A stretch of DNA of 64,000 bases from DATAAZ01 sp036259875 (GCA_036259875.1 DATAAZ010000026.1:1-64000), one strand, 5' to 3'. Shown: positions 15,893 through 23,638, counted from the first letter of the stretch. The notes: generated by a model from the sequence alone, not told the origin. Made by a program: numbers and translations.

Positions 15893-16927
15893 GTGGAGCT
15901 CGCCCACAGAACGGCGACCCTTCGCCTCGCCGAGCCGTTCACGATCTCGCGTGAGACGACGGCCGAGAGCGATGTCGTCTGGGTCGAGCTCCGCGTCGGC
16001 GACGTGACGGGCTACGGCGAGGCGGCGCCGATCGCGCGGTACGGCGAGTCGGTCGAGTCGGCGTCGGCGTTCCTCGACGAGGTGGCGGAGCGCCTCGCCG
16101 AGACGGATCGCGACCCCTTCGCGCTCGAGTGGCTCGGTCGCTTCCTCGCCGGCTGGAAGGGCGAGATGGCCGCGAAGGCGGCGATCGACGCGGCGCTCCA
16201 CGATGCCTGCGGGAAGCTGACGCGCCTGCCCGTCTGGCGGCTCCTGGGGTTGGACCGGGAAGGGCCGCCGACCTCGTGGACCGTGTGGCTCGGCGACCCG
16301 GACGACATGGCGCGGCGTGCCGAGGGCACCGACCGGCGTTTCCGCCGCCTGAAGCTGAAGCTGGGCGGGCGCGACGGGCTGGACGTCGAGCGCGTACGCG
16401 CTGTCCGGAGCGTCACCGAGCGTCCCCTCATGGTCGACGTGAACGAATACTGGGCCCCCGACGAGGCGGCGCAGAACATCGGCGCCCTGGCCGACCTCGG
16501 CGTTGAGTACGTCGAGCAGCCGCTTCCGGCGGGCCATCCAGACGGCCCGGCCCTCAAGGAGCGCTCCGCGCTGCCGATCTACGTCGACGAGGACTGCCAC
16601 ACGCTCGCGGACGTAAGGGCGTGCGCGGAGCGCGCCCATGGGATCAACATCAAGCTCGCGAAGAGCGGCGGGATTCGCGAGGCGGTCAAGATGGCCGCCG
16701 CGGGAAGGTCCCTCGGGCTCGGCGTGATGCTCGGCTGCATGCTGGAGTCGGGGCTCGGCATCGCGGCGGGCGCGCAGATCGCGAGCCTCTGCGATCACGT
16801 CGACCTGGACGGCAACCTCCTCCTTGCGAACGACCCGTGGCCGGGCGTTGAGCTCTCACAGGGGGCCCAGGTGCCGTCGGAGGACGCCGGTCTTGGAGTC
16901 AGAGAAGCGGTACCTGATCCTCGCTGA
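15893..16927 (+). CDS. dgcA: Enolase-superfamily epimerase, DgcA/dipeptide-epimerase-like
   Basis: A 344-residue member of the muconate-lactonising subgroup of the enolase superfamily. The KxK acid/base motif (LKLKLGG) is near residue 160, metal ligands sit in MVDVNEYW and VEYVEQPL and YVDEDC, and the second catalytic lysine is in INIKLAKSGG near 255. These are the L-Ala-D/L-Glu epimerase features. The next gene is a DUF1611/DgcN protein overlapping by 35 bases. This pair is known from D-glutamate catabolism, where DgcN N-acetylates D-glutamate and DgcA racemises N-acetyl-glutamate. I therefore favour that role over muropeptide recycling. GTG start; -10 hexamer TAGGCT (15881-15886) ends 6 bases upstream. 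Confidence 0.8.
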   Translation: MELAHRTATLRLAEPFTISRETTAESDVVWVELRVGDVTGYGEAAPIARYGESVESASAFLDEVAERLAETDRDPFALEWLGRFLAGWKGEMAAKAAIDAALHDACGKLTRLPVWRLLGLDREGPPTSWTVWLGDPDDMARRAEGTDRRFRRLKLKLGGRDGLDVERVRAVRSVTERPLMVDVNEYWAPDEAAQNIGALADLGVEYVEQPLPAGHPDGPALKERSALPIYVDEDCHTLADVRACAERAHGINIKLAKSGGIREAVKMAAAGRSLGLGVMLGCMLESGLGIAAGAQIASLCDHVDLDGNLLLANDPWPGVELSQGAQVPSEDAGLGVREAVPDPR

Positions 16928-17957
16928 GGGACGCTCGGGCGACCCGCACTACGGCAAGACGATGCGCGGGGTCGTCCGCTACGGCCCACACCCGGTCGTG
17001 GCCATTCTCGACTCCGAGCGGGTGGGCGAGAGCTATCAGGGGATCCCGATCGTCGCGACGGTCGAGGAGGCCCGCGCGTACCGGCCGACGACGGCGCTCG
17101 TAGGCGTCGCGGTCGCGGGCGGGCGCCTCGGCCCCGAGTGGCGGTCGCTCCTCCGGGCCTCGATCGAGGCAGGACTCGATCTCGAGGCCGGGATGCACGA
17201 GTTCCTAGCAGACGACCCAGAGCTCGCGGAGCTCGCGCGCCGGCACGGCGTGGAACTTCGGGACGTCCGTCGGCCCCCCGCGGACCTGAGCGTCTCGACA
17301 GGGGCGAACCTCGAGCACGACGCTTCCGTCGTCCTCACGGTCGGGTCCGACTGCGCGATCGGGAAGAAGACGATGGCGCTCGAGCTTCACCTCGAGTCGG
17401 AGCGGCGCGGGCTCCGGTCGGTCTTCGTGCCGACGGGCCAGACGGGAATCATGATCGCAGGGTGGGGAATCGCGGTCGACGCGGTCGTCTCCGACTTCCT
17501 CGCCGGCGCCGCGGAGCGGCTCGTCGTCGAGGGTGCGCGCCGCGGCGACCTCCTGTGGGTCGAGGGGCAGGGCTCGCTCATCCACCCGCAGTTCTCCGGC
17601 GTCACGCTCGGGCTCATGCACGGCGCCGCGCCGCACGCTCTCGTCCTGTGTCACCTCGCCGGCGCGCGGGAGATCGAGGGCTGCCCGGGTCATCCGCTTC
17701 TGCCGCTCGCCGAGCTGGTCGCCCTGCACGAGCGAATCGCGCTCCCGGCCCGCCCCGCGAAAGTCGTCGCGGTGGCGCTGAACACGAGCCGCCTCGCAGA
17801 CGAGGGGGCGCGGCGTGCGATCGACGCCGTCGAGGCCGAGACGGGCCTCGTCGCCGACGACCCCGTCCGCTTCGGCGCGGGCCGACTGGTCGACGCCGTC
17901 CTCGGTTCGTTGTCGAAAGTGACAACTACAATGCCCGCTGGTATAAGAGCCGGATGA
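16893..17957 (+). CDS. dgcN: DUF1611 family protein, DgcN-like
   Basis: A 354-residue DUF1611 protein. The N-terminal Rossmann-like half (RYLILAEG, then TTALVGVAVAGGRLGPEWR) precedes a P-loop-like NTPase half with VGSDCAIGKKTMALEL near residue 150 and FVPTGQTGIMIAGWGI near 178. DgcN proteins of this family act with DgcA in D-glutamate degradation, and the adjacency here supports that. TTG 16893 is used with GGAGG (16879-16883) 9 bases upstream; it overlaps dgcA by 35 bases. The 3' end carries a promoter for the peptidase gene. Function is inferred from family and context. Confidence 0.75.
   Translation: MESEKRYLILAEGRSGDPHYGKTMRGVVRYGPHPVVAILDSERVGESYQGIPIVATVEEARAYRPTTALVGVAVAGGRLGPEWRSLLRASIEAGLDLEAGMHEFLADDPELAELARRHGVELRDVRRPPADLSVSTGANLEHDASVVLTVGSDCAIGKKTMALELHLESERRGLRSVFVPTGQTGIMIAGWGIAVDAVVSDFLAGAAERLVVEGARRGDLLWVEGQGSLIHPQFSGVTLGLMHGAAPHALVLCHLAGAREIEGCPGHPLLPLAELVALHERIALPARPAKVVAVALNTSRLADEGARRAIDAVEAETGLVADDPVRFGAGRLVDAVLGSLSKVTTTMPAGIRAG
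17919..17947 (+). promoter_or_regulatory. Sigma-70-type promoter inside the dgcN 3' end
   Basis: GTGACA (17919-17924), a 17-base spacer and TATAAG (17942-17947) form the best -35/-10 pair seen in the window. TATAAG ends 6 bases before the ATG of the downstream peptidase gene, so the transcript would be leaderless. Confidence 0.65.
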
Positions 17958-19093
17958 GGGACCCGCGCGTCGAGCGGCTCGGTGAGCTAATCGTCCGGTA
18001 CTCGCTGGAGCTTCGACCGGGCCAGGTCGTCAGGATCGACGGCTTCGACGTCGCGGCCCCGCTCGCGCTCGCGCTTTACCGCTCCGCCCTGCGCGCGGGG
18101 GCGCTCCCGTACACGAATCTGACTCTGGACGGGCTCGGCGAGATCCTCGTCAGCGAGGGGAGCGACGAGCAGATCGAGTTCATCTCACCGGTGAAGTGGC
18201 ACGAGATCGAGTCGATCGACGCGCTCGTCACCATCTGGTCGGAGGTCAACACGCGCTCGTTCAGCCGGGCAGACGAGGCGCGGCACAGCAGCCTGATCGC
18301 AACCCAGCGGCGCCTCTCGAACCGCCGCTGGGAGCGGATCGCGGCGGGTGAGATGGGCTGGTGCGGGACGCTGCATCCGACTCACGGGCATGCTCAGGAC
18401 GCGGACATGTCGCTCAGCGAGTACGAGGCGTTCTTCTTCGCCGCGTGCCATGCGGACGCCGACGACCCGGCCGCCCACTGGAACGCCGTTGCGACCGCGC
18501 TGCGGGCGCGCGCGGACGAGCTTGCGAGCGCGCGCGAGCTTCGCATCCTCGGGCCCGACACGGATCTGCGCGTCGGTGTCGGCGGGCGGACCTGGCTCGC
18601 GGCGGACGGTCGCTACAACATGCCGGACGGCGAGGTCTTCACCAGCCCCGTCGAGACCGAGACCGAGGGCGAGATCCGCTACACGTTTCCGGCCATCTTC
18701 CACGGCCGCGCGGTCGAGGACGTCCGCCTTCGCTTCGAGGGCGGGCGGGTCGTCGCGGTGGAGGCATCGCAGGGCGAGGCGTACCTCCGCCAGCTCCTCG
18801 AAATGGACGAGGGCGCCAGCGTCGTCGGCGAGGTCGCGTTCGGCCTGAACTACGAGATCGACTGCTTCACGCGGAACATCCTGCTCGACGAAAAAATCGG
18901 CGGGACGATGCACCTTGCGCTCGGCGCCGGCTTCGCGCAGGCGGGCGGGCGGAACTCCTCCGCGCTTCACTGGGACATGATCTGCGACCTCCGCGCCGAC
19001 GGCGAGGTGTACGCGGACGGAGAGCTGATCTGGCGGGCGGGCTCGTTCCTCGAGGAGCCGCAGGCGGTCGCCGCTGCGGGCGGGCGTGGCTGA
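17954..19093 (+). CDS. M29 family (thermophilic) aminopeptidase, paralog 1
   Basis: A 379-residue M29 metallo-aminopeptidase, like aminopeptidase T of Thermus. The family's dinuclear-metal ligands are expected in the segments MPDGEVFTSPVE (residue about 220), VVAVEASQGEAYL, VVGEVAFGLN and GGTMHLALGAGF with SALHWDMI near the C-terminus, all of which are visible. It probably releases N-terminal amino acids from peptides in the cytoplasm. The ATG overlaps the dgcN stop as ATGA and also has its own leaderless promoter. A 370-residue paralog follows with an 8-base overlap, so this is a tandem duplication. Confidence 0.9.
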   Translation: MRDPRVERLGELIVRYSLELRPGQVVRIDGFDVAAPLALALYRSALRAGALPYTNLTLDGLGEILVSEGSDEQIEFISPVKWHEIESIDALVTIWSEVNTRSFSRADEARHSSLIATQRRLSNRRWERIAAGEMGWCGTLHPTHGHAQDADMSLSEYEAFFFAACHADADDPAAHWNAVATALRARADELASARELRILGPDTDLRVGVGGRTWLAADGRYNMPDGEVFTSPVETETEGEIRYTFPAIFHGRAVEDVRLRFEGGRVVAVEASQGEAYLRQLLEMDEGASVVGEVAFGLNYEIDCFTRNILLDEKIGGTMHLALGAGFAQAGGRNSSALHWDMICDLRADGEVYADGELIWRAGSFLEEPQAVAAAGGRG

Positions 19094-20198
19094 CCCGCGC
19101 GTCGAGCGGCTCGCCGACGTCGTCGTCTCCTACTCGACCGACGTCCGGCCCGGCGACCTCGTCGTCCTCGATGCCTCCGCGCTCGCCGCGCCGCTCGTCC
19201 GCGAGACGTACCGGCGCGTCCTCGCTGCCGGCGGCCACCCGGACGTGCGAATCGCGGTCGACGGCGCGCTCGAGGCACTGATGAAGGAAGGAAACGACGA
19301 GCAACTCGAGTGGCTGAGCCCCGCCCGCACGGAAGAGATCGAGCGCGCGGACGTCCGCATGGTCTTCGATTCCGACTTCAACACCCGCGCGCTCACCGGC
19401 GTCGACCCAGCGCGACAGGCGATTGCCCATCGCGCCCGCAAGCGGATCGGCGATCGCCTTTTCGAGCGGGCTGCGAAGGGCGAGCTGCGCTGGCTCGTCA
19501 CGCTTTACCCGACGAACGCGGCCGCGCAGGATGCCGGGATGTCGCTCGGCGAGTACGAAGAATTCGTCTTCCGAGCCGGGTTCCTCGATCGCGACGACCC
19601 GGTCGCGGAGTGGCGCGCCTTCGGCGACCGCCTCCAGAGGCTCGCCGACCGGCTCGGCGAGAAGCGTCAGCTCCGCGTCGTCGCCGACGGGACCGATCTG
19701 ACCCTCGGCGTCGAAGGCCGGACGTGGATCGCGAGCCGCGGCCGCGAGAACTTCCCCGACGGCGAGGTCTTCACCGGACCGGTCGAGACGAGCGTCGAGG
19801 GCGAAATCGCGTTCACCTTTCCCGCATCGTTCCACGGCCGCGTGATCGAGGGCGTCGAGCTTCGCTTCTCCGGCGGTGAGGTGGTGGCCGCCGAGGCGAG
19901 GCGCGGCCAGGCCTTCCTCGACGAGATGCTCGCCCTCGACGACGGCGCGCGGCGCCTGGGCGAGTTCGCGTTCGGCATGAACGAGGCGGTGGCGGAGTTC
20001 ACGCTGAACACCCTCTTCGACGAGAAGATCGGCGGGACCGTCCACCTCGCGCTCGGGAAGTCATATCCCGAGACAGGCGGACGGAACGAGTCGGCGCTCC
20101 ACTGGGACCTCGTCTGCGACCTGCGAGAGGGGAGCGAGGTCTACGCCGACGGCGAGCTCGTCTACCGCGACGGGCGCTTCCTTCCGGACCTGCCCTGA
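19086..20198 (+). CDS. M29 family aminopeptidase, paralog 2
   Basis: A 370-residue protein colinear with the preceding gene: both start DPRVERL, and both have FPDGEVFTGPVE/MPDGEVFTSPVE, DEKIGGTVHLALGKSYPETG and SALHWDLVCDL metal-site segments. Sequence has diverged substantially, so the duplication is old and both copies are likely functional. It starts at GTG 19086, overlapping the first paralog by 8 bases. Its stop TGA is overlapped by the CTG start of the phosphoesterase gene. Confidence 0.9.
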   Translation: MADPRVERLADVVVSYSTDVRPGDLVVLDASALAAPLVRETYRRVLAAGGHPDVRIAVDGALEALMKEGNDEQLEWLSPARTEEIERADVRMVFDSDFNTRALTGVDPARQAIAHRARKRIGDRLFERAAKGELRWLVTLYPTNAAAQDAGMSLGEYEEFVFRAGFLDRDDPVAEWRAFGDRLQRLADRLGEKRQLRVVADGTDLTLGVEGRTWIASRGRENFPDGEVFTGPVETSVEGEIAFTFPASFHGRVIEGVELRFSGGEVVAAEARRGQAFLDEMLALDDGARRLGEFAFGMNEAVAEFTLNTLFDEKIGGTVHLALGKSYPETGGRNESALHWDLVCDLREGSEVYADGELVYRDGRFLPDLP

Positions 20199-20665
20199 TC
20201 GCCGTCCTGGGGGACACGCACCTGCCGCGCGGCTCGCGACGCCTCCCCGACTCGTGCCTTCGCGTCCTCGCGGCGGCCGATCGGATCGTGCACGTCGGCG
20301 ACTTCACGGCCGCGTCGGTCCTCGACGAGCTGCGCGCGCTCGCGCCCGTCACCGCCGTCCACGGGAACATGGACGAGCCGGAGCTTCGCTCGCGCCTGCC
20401 GCAGCGGGCCGAGCTCGACGACGAGGGGCTTCGGATCGGGATCGTGCACGACCCAGGGCCGGCGGCGGGGCGGCACGAGCGGCTGCAAGCGTGGTTCGCC
20501 GGGTGCGGGCTCGTCGTGTACGGCCACACGCACTGGCCCGAGCTCGTCTCCATGGAGGACGCCTGGATCCTGAACCCCGGCAGCCCGACCGAACGACGGC
20601 GTGCGCCGGGCCACACCATGGCGGTCGTCCGGGACGGCGTTCCCTCCCTCGTCGAGCTGGGCTAG
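20195..20665 (+). CDS. YfcE/MJ0936-type metallophosphoesterase with CTG start
   Basis: A 156-residue calcineurin-like phosphodiesterase. Metal motifs: GDTHLPR at residues 6-12, HVGDF at 32-36, HGNMDEPE at about 52, and YGHTHWPE at about 109, followed by NPGSPTERR. The first motif lies upstream of the first ATG/GTG/TTG available (GTG 20288), so initiation must be further upstream. CTG 20195 gives M-IAVLGDTH, exactly the usual family N-terminus, and overlaps the previous stop as CTGA. There is no other near start codon. The substrate is unknown; family members hydrolyse model phosphodiesters. Confidence 0.88.
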   Translation: MIAVLGDTHLPRGSRRLPDSCLRVLAAADRIVHVGDFTAASVLDELRALAPVTAVHGNMDEPELRSRLPQRAELDDEGLRIGIVHDPGPAAGRHERLQAWFAGCGLVVYGHTHWPELVSMEDAWILNPGSPTERRRAPGHTMAVVRDGVPSLVELG

Positions 20666-20716
20666 CGATCGCCGGTCCCGGTCGCGCGCACGCCGTCCGA
20701 TGCGACGTCTACCGTA

Positions 20717-20730
20717 CGAACGTATGTTCG
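20717..20730 (+). promoter_or_regulatory. LexA/SOS box covering the LysM gene start
   Basis: CGAACGTATGTTCG matches the Gram-positive/actinobacterial LexA consensus CGAAC-N4-GTTCG without mismatch. The ATG of the following gene is inside the box (20724-20726). A -10-like TACCGT (20710-20715) precedes it, so LexA bound here would cover the transcription start. Confidence 0.8.
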
Positions 20731-20981
20731 TAAGTCGGACCCGGCTGCTGGTCGTGTCGATCGCGTTCGTCCTCCTCGCGACGCTGTGGCTTGCGCGCCC
20801 CACGACCGGCGCCGGCGTCGAAGACCGGTACGTGGTGCGGCCCGGCGACACGCTCTGGGCGATCGCAGTCGCCCGCTACGAGGGCGACCCGCGCGAGGCC
20901 GTCTGGCGCATCAAGGAGCGAAACGAGCTCGAGACGTCATCCCTCGTCCCGGGAAGGGTCCTCGCGCTCCCCGGCCCGTGA
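20724..20981 (+). CDS. YneA-like SOS-regulated LysM protein, putative division inhibitor
   Basis: An 85-residue protein: short basic start MFVSRTR, one membrane segment (LLVVSIAFVLLATLWLA), then an extracytoplasmic LysM domain (YVVRPGDTLWAIAVARYEGD ... NELETSSLVPGRVLALPGP). This layout, one TM plus LysM, is that of YneA in Bacillus and of the Rv2719c/ChiZ group, which block septation during the SOS response. The LexA box over its start codon independently supports this role. Unlike those cases, lexA is not adjacent. ATG 20724 is preferred; an upstream in-frame extension to 20601 would read through the LexA box and has poor composition. Division inhibition is inference. Confidence 0.8.
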   Translation: MFVSRTRLLVVSIAFVLLATLWLARPTTGAGVEDRYVVRPGDTLWAIAVARYEGDPREAVWRIKERNELETSSLVPGRVLALPGP

Positions 20982-21005
20982 GATCGGCCGTCCTACACTG
21001 ATTGC

Positions 21006-22082
21006 GTGGACCTCGATCTCGCCTTCCTCGGCACGTCGGGCTCGGTGCCGACCGCCCGGCGGGCGCCGTCGGCAACGCTCCTCCGCCGCGGCGGCGAGCG
21101 CCTGCTCTTCGACTGCGGCGAGGGGACGCAGCGCCAGCTGCTGCGGTCGGGGATCGGCCTTCTCGAGCTCCCCGAGGTCTTCATCACGCACTACCACGCG
21201 GATCACTACCTCGGGCTGCCCGGGATGATGAAGACGTTCGCGCTTCGCGGCCGCGAGCTCCCGCTCACGATCTACGGGCCACCCGGCCTCGCCGACCTCT
21301 TCGCGGCGCTCCAGCGGATCTTCGGGAAGCTCACCTATCCGTACCGGCTCGTCGAGGTGCGGCCCGGCGACGTCGTCGACCGGGGGGACTACCGGATCGT
21401 CGCGTTCCGAGTCCAGCACGGGATCGCGTCGAACGGGTACGCCGTCGTCGAAGCGCCGCGGCCGGGACGGTTCAACGTTGCGGCTGCCCGGGCGCTCGGC
21501 GTCGAGCCGGGGCCGCTTTTCGGCGCGCTCCAGCGCGGCGAGACGATCGTTCTCGAGAGCGGGTCCGTCGTGCGGCCGGAGCACGTGCTCGGACCGCCGA
21601 GGCCTGGCCGAAAGGTGGTCCTGACAGGCGACACGCGTCCTGCGGCGAGCGTGCTCGAGATCGCGGACGCGGCGGAGGTCCTCGTCCACGACGGGACGTT
21701 CGTCGAGGAGGAGCGCGACCGGGCGGACGAGACGGGGCACACGACCGCGCTCGCCGCGGCGGAGCTCGCGCGCGCGGCCGGCGTCAAGCTGCTCGTCCTC
21801 ACGCACCTCTCGAACCGCTACTTCGGCCCGGAGATCGCGCGCGAGGCTCGGGGCGTGTTCCCGGAGACCGTCGTCCCGAGGGACTTCGATATCATCGACG
21901 TCCCGTTCCCCGAGAGAGGGGCGCCGCGACTCGTGAAGGGCGGCGCGCTCGGTCGCGAGGAGGAGGCAGACCTCGTTGAGCATGGTTCAGGTGGCGGTGA
22001 CGCGGGACCTGGCCGAGGCGGAGGAGATCCAGACGATCCTGCGATCGGCGGGGATCGCGTCGGAGCTCCACCCGGCGGTTGA
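21006..22082 (+). CDS. rnz: Ribonuclease Z (tRNA 3' endonuclease) with extended C-terminus
   Basis: A 358-residue metallo-beta-lactamase-fold RNase that matures tRNA 3' ends. Motifs: LGTSGSVPTARR at the N-terminus, FDCGEGTQRQLL, the metal motif THYHADHYLGLPG near residue 63, the exosite region, TGDTRP near 207, HDGTFVEEE and LTHLSNRY near 262. The core normally ends about residue 306 (PERGAPRLVKGG); here about 45 Gly-rich residues follow that are read in another frame of the DUF2007 gene. GTG start; TACACT (20994-20999) ends 6 bases upstream. This tRNA set lacks encoded CCA in the one case visible, which fits RNase Z use. Confidence 0.93.
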   Translation: MDLDLAFLGTSGSVPTARRAPSATLLRRGGERLLFDCGEGTQRQLLRSGIGLLELPEVFITHYHADHYLGLPGMMKTFALRGRELPLTIYGPPGLADLFAALQRIFGKLTYPYRLVEVRPGDVVDRGDYRIVAFRVQHGIASNGYAVVEAPRPGRFNVAAARALGVEPGPLFGALQRGETIVLESGSVVRPEHVLGPPRPGRKVVLTGDTRPAASVLEIADAAEVLVHDGTFVEEERDRADETGHTTALAAAELARAAGVKLLVLTHLSNRYFGPEIAREARGVFPETVVPRDFDIIDVPFPERGAPRLVKGGALGREEEADLVEHGSGGGDAGPGRGGGDPDDPAIGGDRVGAPPGG

Positions 22083-22206
22083 GCAGCACCCGAGCGAGCT
22101 GAGCGACCCGCCGACGAAGGTCCTCGTCCCCGAGGAGTCGCTCGAGGCCGCCCAGGATGCGATCGAGGCGATGACGGATCCCGAGGACCTGCTCGGCGGG
22201 CGCTGA
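21982..22206 (+). CDS. DUF2007-type small protein
   Basis: A 74-residue soluble protein: MVQVAVTRDLAEAEEIQTIL, RSAGIASELHP, then PTKVLVPEESLEAAQDAIEA. The VxxxxDLAEAexIxxxLxxxGI pattern and the terminal VLVPEExLExA segment fit the DUF2007/GlnB-like fold family of unknown role. ATG 21982 is used; TTG 21976 two codons earlier is possible. Its first 100 bases lie inside the rnz gene in a different frame. Its stop is overlapped by the CTG start of the next gene. Confidence 0.75.
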   Translation: MVQVAVTRDLAEAEEIQTILRSAGIASELHPAVEQHPSELSDPPTKVLVPEESLEAAQDAIEAMTDPEDLLGGR

Positions 22207-22943
22207 CCGCCGCGCCCGACTTCGACCGGCTCGCCGCGTCCTACGACCGGCTGCGGCCTGCCGACCCCCACTGGTGGGAGCTCCTCGAGGCGATCGTCGA
22301 GGAGGGCGGCCTCGTTGGACGCCGCGTCCTCGACGTCGGCTGCGGCACGGGCCGGCTCGCGCACGCGCTCACGGATCGCGGCGCGCGCGTCTGGGGGATC
22401 GACCCGTCGCTGGAGATGCTCGCACGGGCGCGGGAAAACCCGCTCCCGGGCGGCGGCTTCAAGCGGGCGAGCGCCGAGCGACTCCCCTTCAAGGACGGCT
22501 GGTTCGAGGCCGTGGTGCTGCGCCAGGTCGTCCACCTGCTCGACCGTCGGCGCGCATTCGCTGAGCTTGCCCGCGTGCTCGGCCCGCGCGGCCGCGCGGT
22601 CATTGCGACGTTCTCGCCGGACCACTTCGGCGGCTTCTGGCTCGTTCGCTACTTTCCCGCCGTCGAGCGGATCGACCGCGTCCGGTTCCCCGACGCGCCG
22701 ACGCTCGCCGAGGAGCTCGCTGCTGCCGGGTTCGGAGCGTCGCGAGCCCGCCGCCTTCTCCAGCGGGGCAGCATGTCGCGCACCGCGGCGCTCGAGCGCC
22801 TGCACGGGCGTTACATCTCGACGCTCCACCTCCTCGACGAAGGCGAGTTCGCGGAGGGGCTCGCGAAGGCCGAGCGTGAGCTCCCCGAGAACGTCGAGTA
22901 CGAGCTCCACTGGGTCGTCCTGACGGCGGACCGCCTCGGCTGA
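22203..22943 (+). CDS. Class I SAM-dependent methyltransferase with CTG start
   Basis: A 246-residue methyltransferase of the UbiE/Methyltransf_11 type. SAM motif I is RRVLDVGCGTGRL near residue 40, motif II is VWGIDPSLEML, and the post-motif region is ASAERLPFKDGWFEAVVLRQ. No ATG, GTG or TTG exists in frame before motif I (first is ATG 22416), so the gene must start at a non-standard codon. CTG 22203 overlaps the DUF2007 stop as CTGA and gives M-TAAPDFDRLAASYDRLRPA, a normal N-terminus. The substrate is unknown; ubiquinone-type, small-molecule or rRNA targets cannot be separated. Confidence 0.85.
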   Translation: MTAAPDFDRLAASYDRLRPADPHWWELLEAIVEEGGLVGRRVLDVGCGTGRLAHALTDRGARVWGIDPSLEMLARARENPLPGGGFKRASAERLPFKDGWFEAVVLRQVVHLLDRRRAFAELARVLGPRGRAVIATFSPDHFGGFWLVRYFPAVERIDRVRFPDAPTLAEELAAAGFGASRARRLLQRGSMSRTAALERLHGRYISTLHLLDEGEFAEGLAKAERELPENVEYELHWVVLTADRLG

Positions 22944-23016
22944 CGGACGGTGCAGGTGCGGCGCGTCCCGACGACGCCGTCCGACGGGCTCCCTAGCCTC
23001 GTCGCGACCCCTTTAA

Positions 23017-23043
23017 GCCCGGTCCTGCGAGGCCGGAAAGGAG
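23017..23043 (+). promoter_or_regulatory. Probable PyrR-binding hairpin next to the pyrR ribosome-binding site
   Basis: The sequence CCGGTCCTGCGAGGCCGG (23019-23036) folds into a stem whose loop side matches the PyrR-binding consensus known from Bacillus (UCC-N-G-N-GAGG). AAAGGAG (23037-23043) follows directly, 7 bases before the pyrR ATG. This fits translational repression as known from mycobacterial pyrR leaders. A -10-like TAGCCT lies at 22994-22999. Confidence 0.65.
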
Positions 23044-23050
23044 TTGGCGC

Positions 23051-23638
23051 ATGGCTGCACCCACCGAGACGGCGAAGACGATCCTCGACGGCGCCACGGT
23101 CGCGCGCACCCTCGTCCGGATCGCCCACGAGATCGTGGAGCGAAACGGCGACCTCTCGCGCCTGGCGCTCGTCGGGATCCACACGCGCGGCGTCCCGCTC
23201 GCGCAGCGCCTCCGCCGCCTGATCACCCGCTTCCGCGGCGAGGACGTCGCGCTCGGGACGCTCGACATCACGTTCCACCGCGACGACGTCTACGTTCGCG
23301 AGGGAGCTCCGCCCTCGCACGCGCAGCCGGTCGTCAAGGCGACCCGCCTCGACTTCCCGCTCGAGGGCACGACGTGCGTGCTGGTCGACGACGTCCTGCA
23401 CACCGGGCGGACGATCCGCGCCGCGATCGAGGCGCTTTTCGCGTACGGACGCCCGGAGCGCGTCCAGCTCGCCTGCCTCGTCGACCGCGGCCACCGTGAG
23501 CTCCCGATTCGCCCCGACTACGTCGGCAAGAACCTCCCGACAGCGCACGGCGAGCGCGTCCGTGTCCAGCTCGTCGAGGTGGACGAGGTCGATGCCGTCC
23601 TCCTCACGTCACCGAACGGAAAGGTCGTCCATGGCTGA
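23051..23638 (+). CDS. pyrR: PyrR, uracil-sensing regulator and uracil phosphoribosyltransferase
   Basis: A 195-residue PRT-fold protein that binds pyr mRNA when UMP is high and usually has uracil phosphoribosyltransferase activity. The PRPP loop is CVLVDDVLHTGRTIRAAIEA near residue 110. Earlier RNA-binding and core segments are LVGIHTRGVPLAQRL and TLDITFHRDD, and the end contains RPDYVGKNLPTAHGERV, all typical. It has a good ribosome-binding site (AAAGGAG) placed right after the predicted PyrR-binding hairpin. It is the first gene of the pyr operon, and its stop overlaps pyrB by 8 bases. Confidence 0.95.
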   Translation: MAAPTETAKTILDGATVARTLVRIAHEIVERNGDLSRLALVGIHTRGVPLAQRLRRLITRFRGEDVALGTLDITFHRDDVYVREGAPPSHAQPVVKATRLDFPLEGTTCVLVDDVLHTGRTIRAAIEALFAYGRPERVQLACLVDRGHRELPIRPDYVGKNLPTAHGERVRVQLVEVDEVDAVLLTSPNGKVVHG

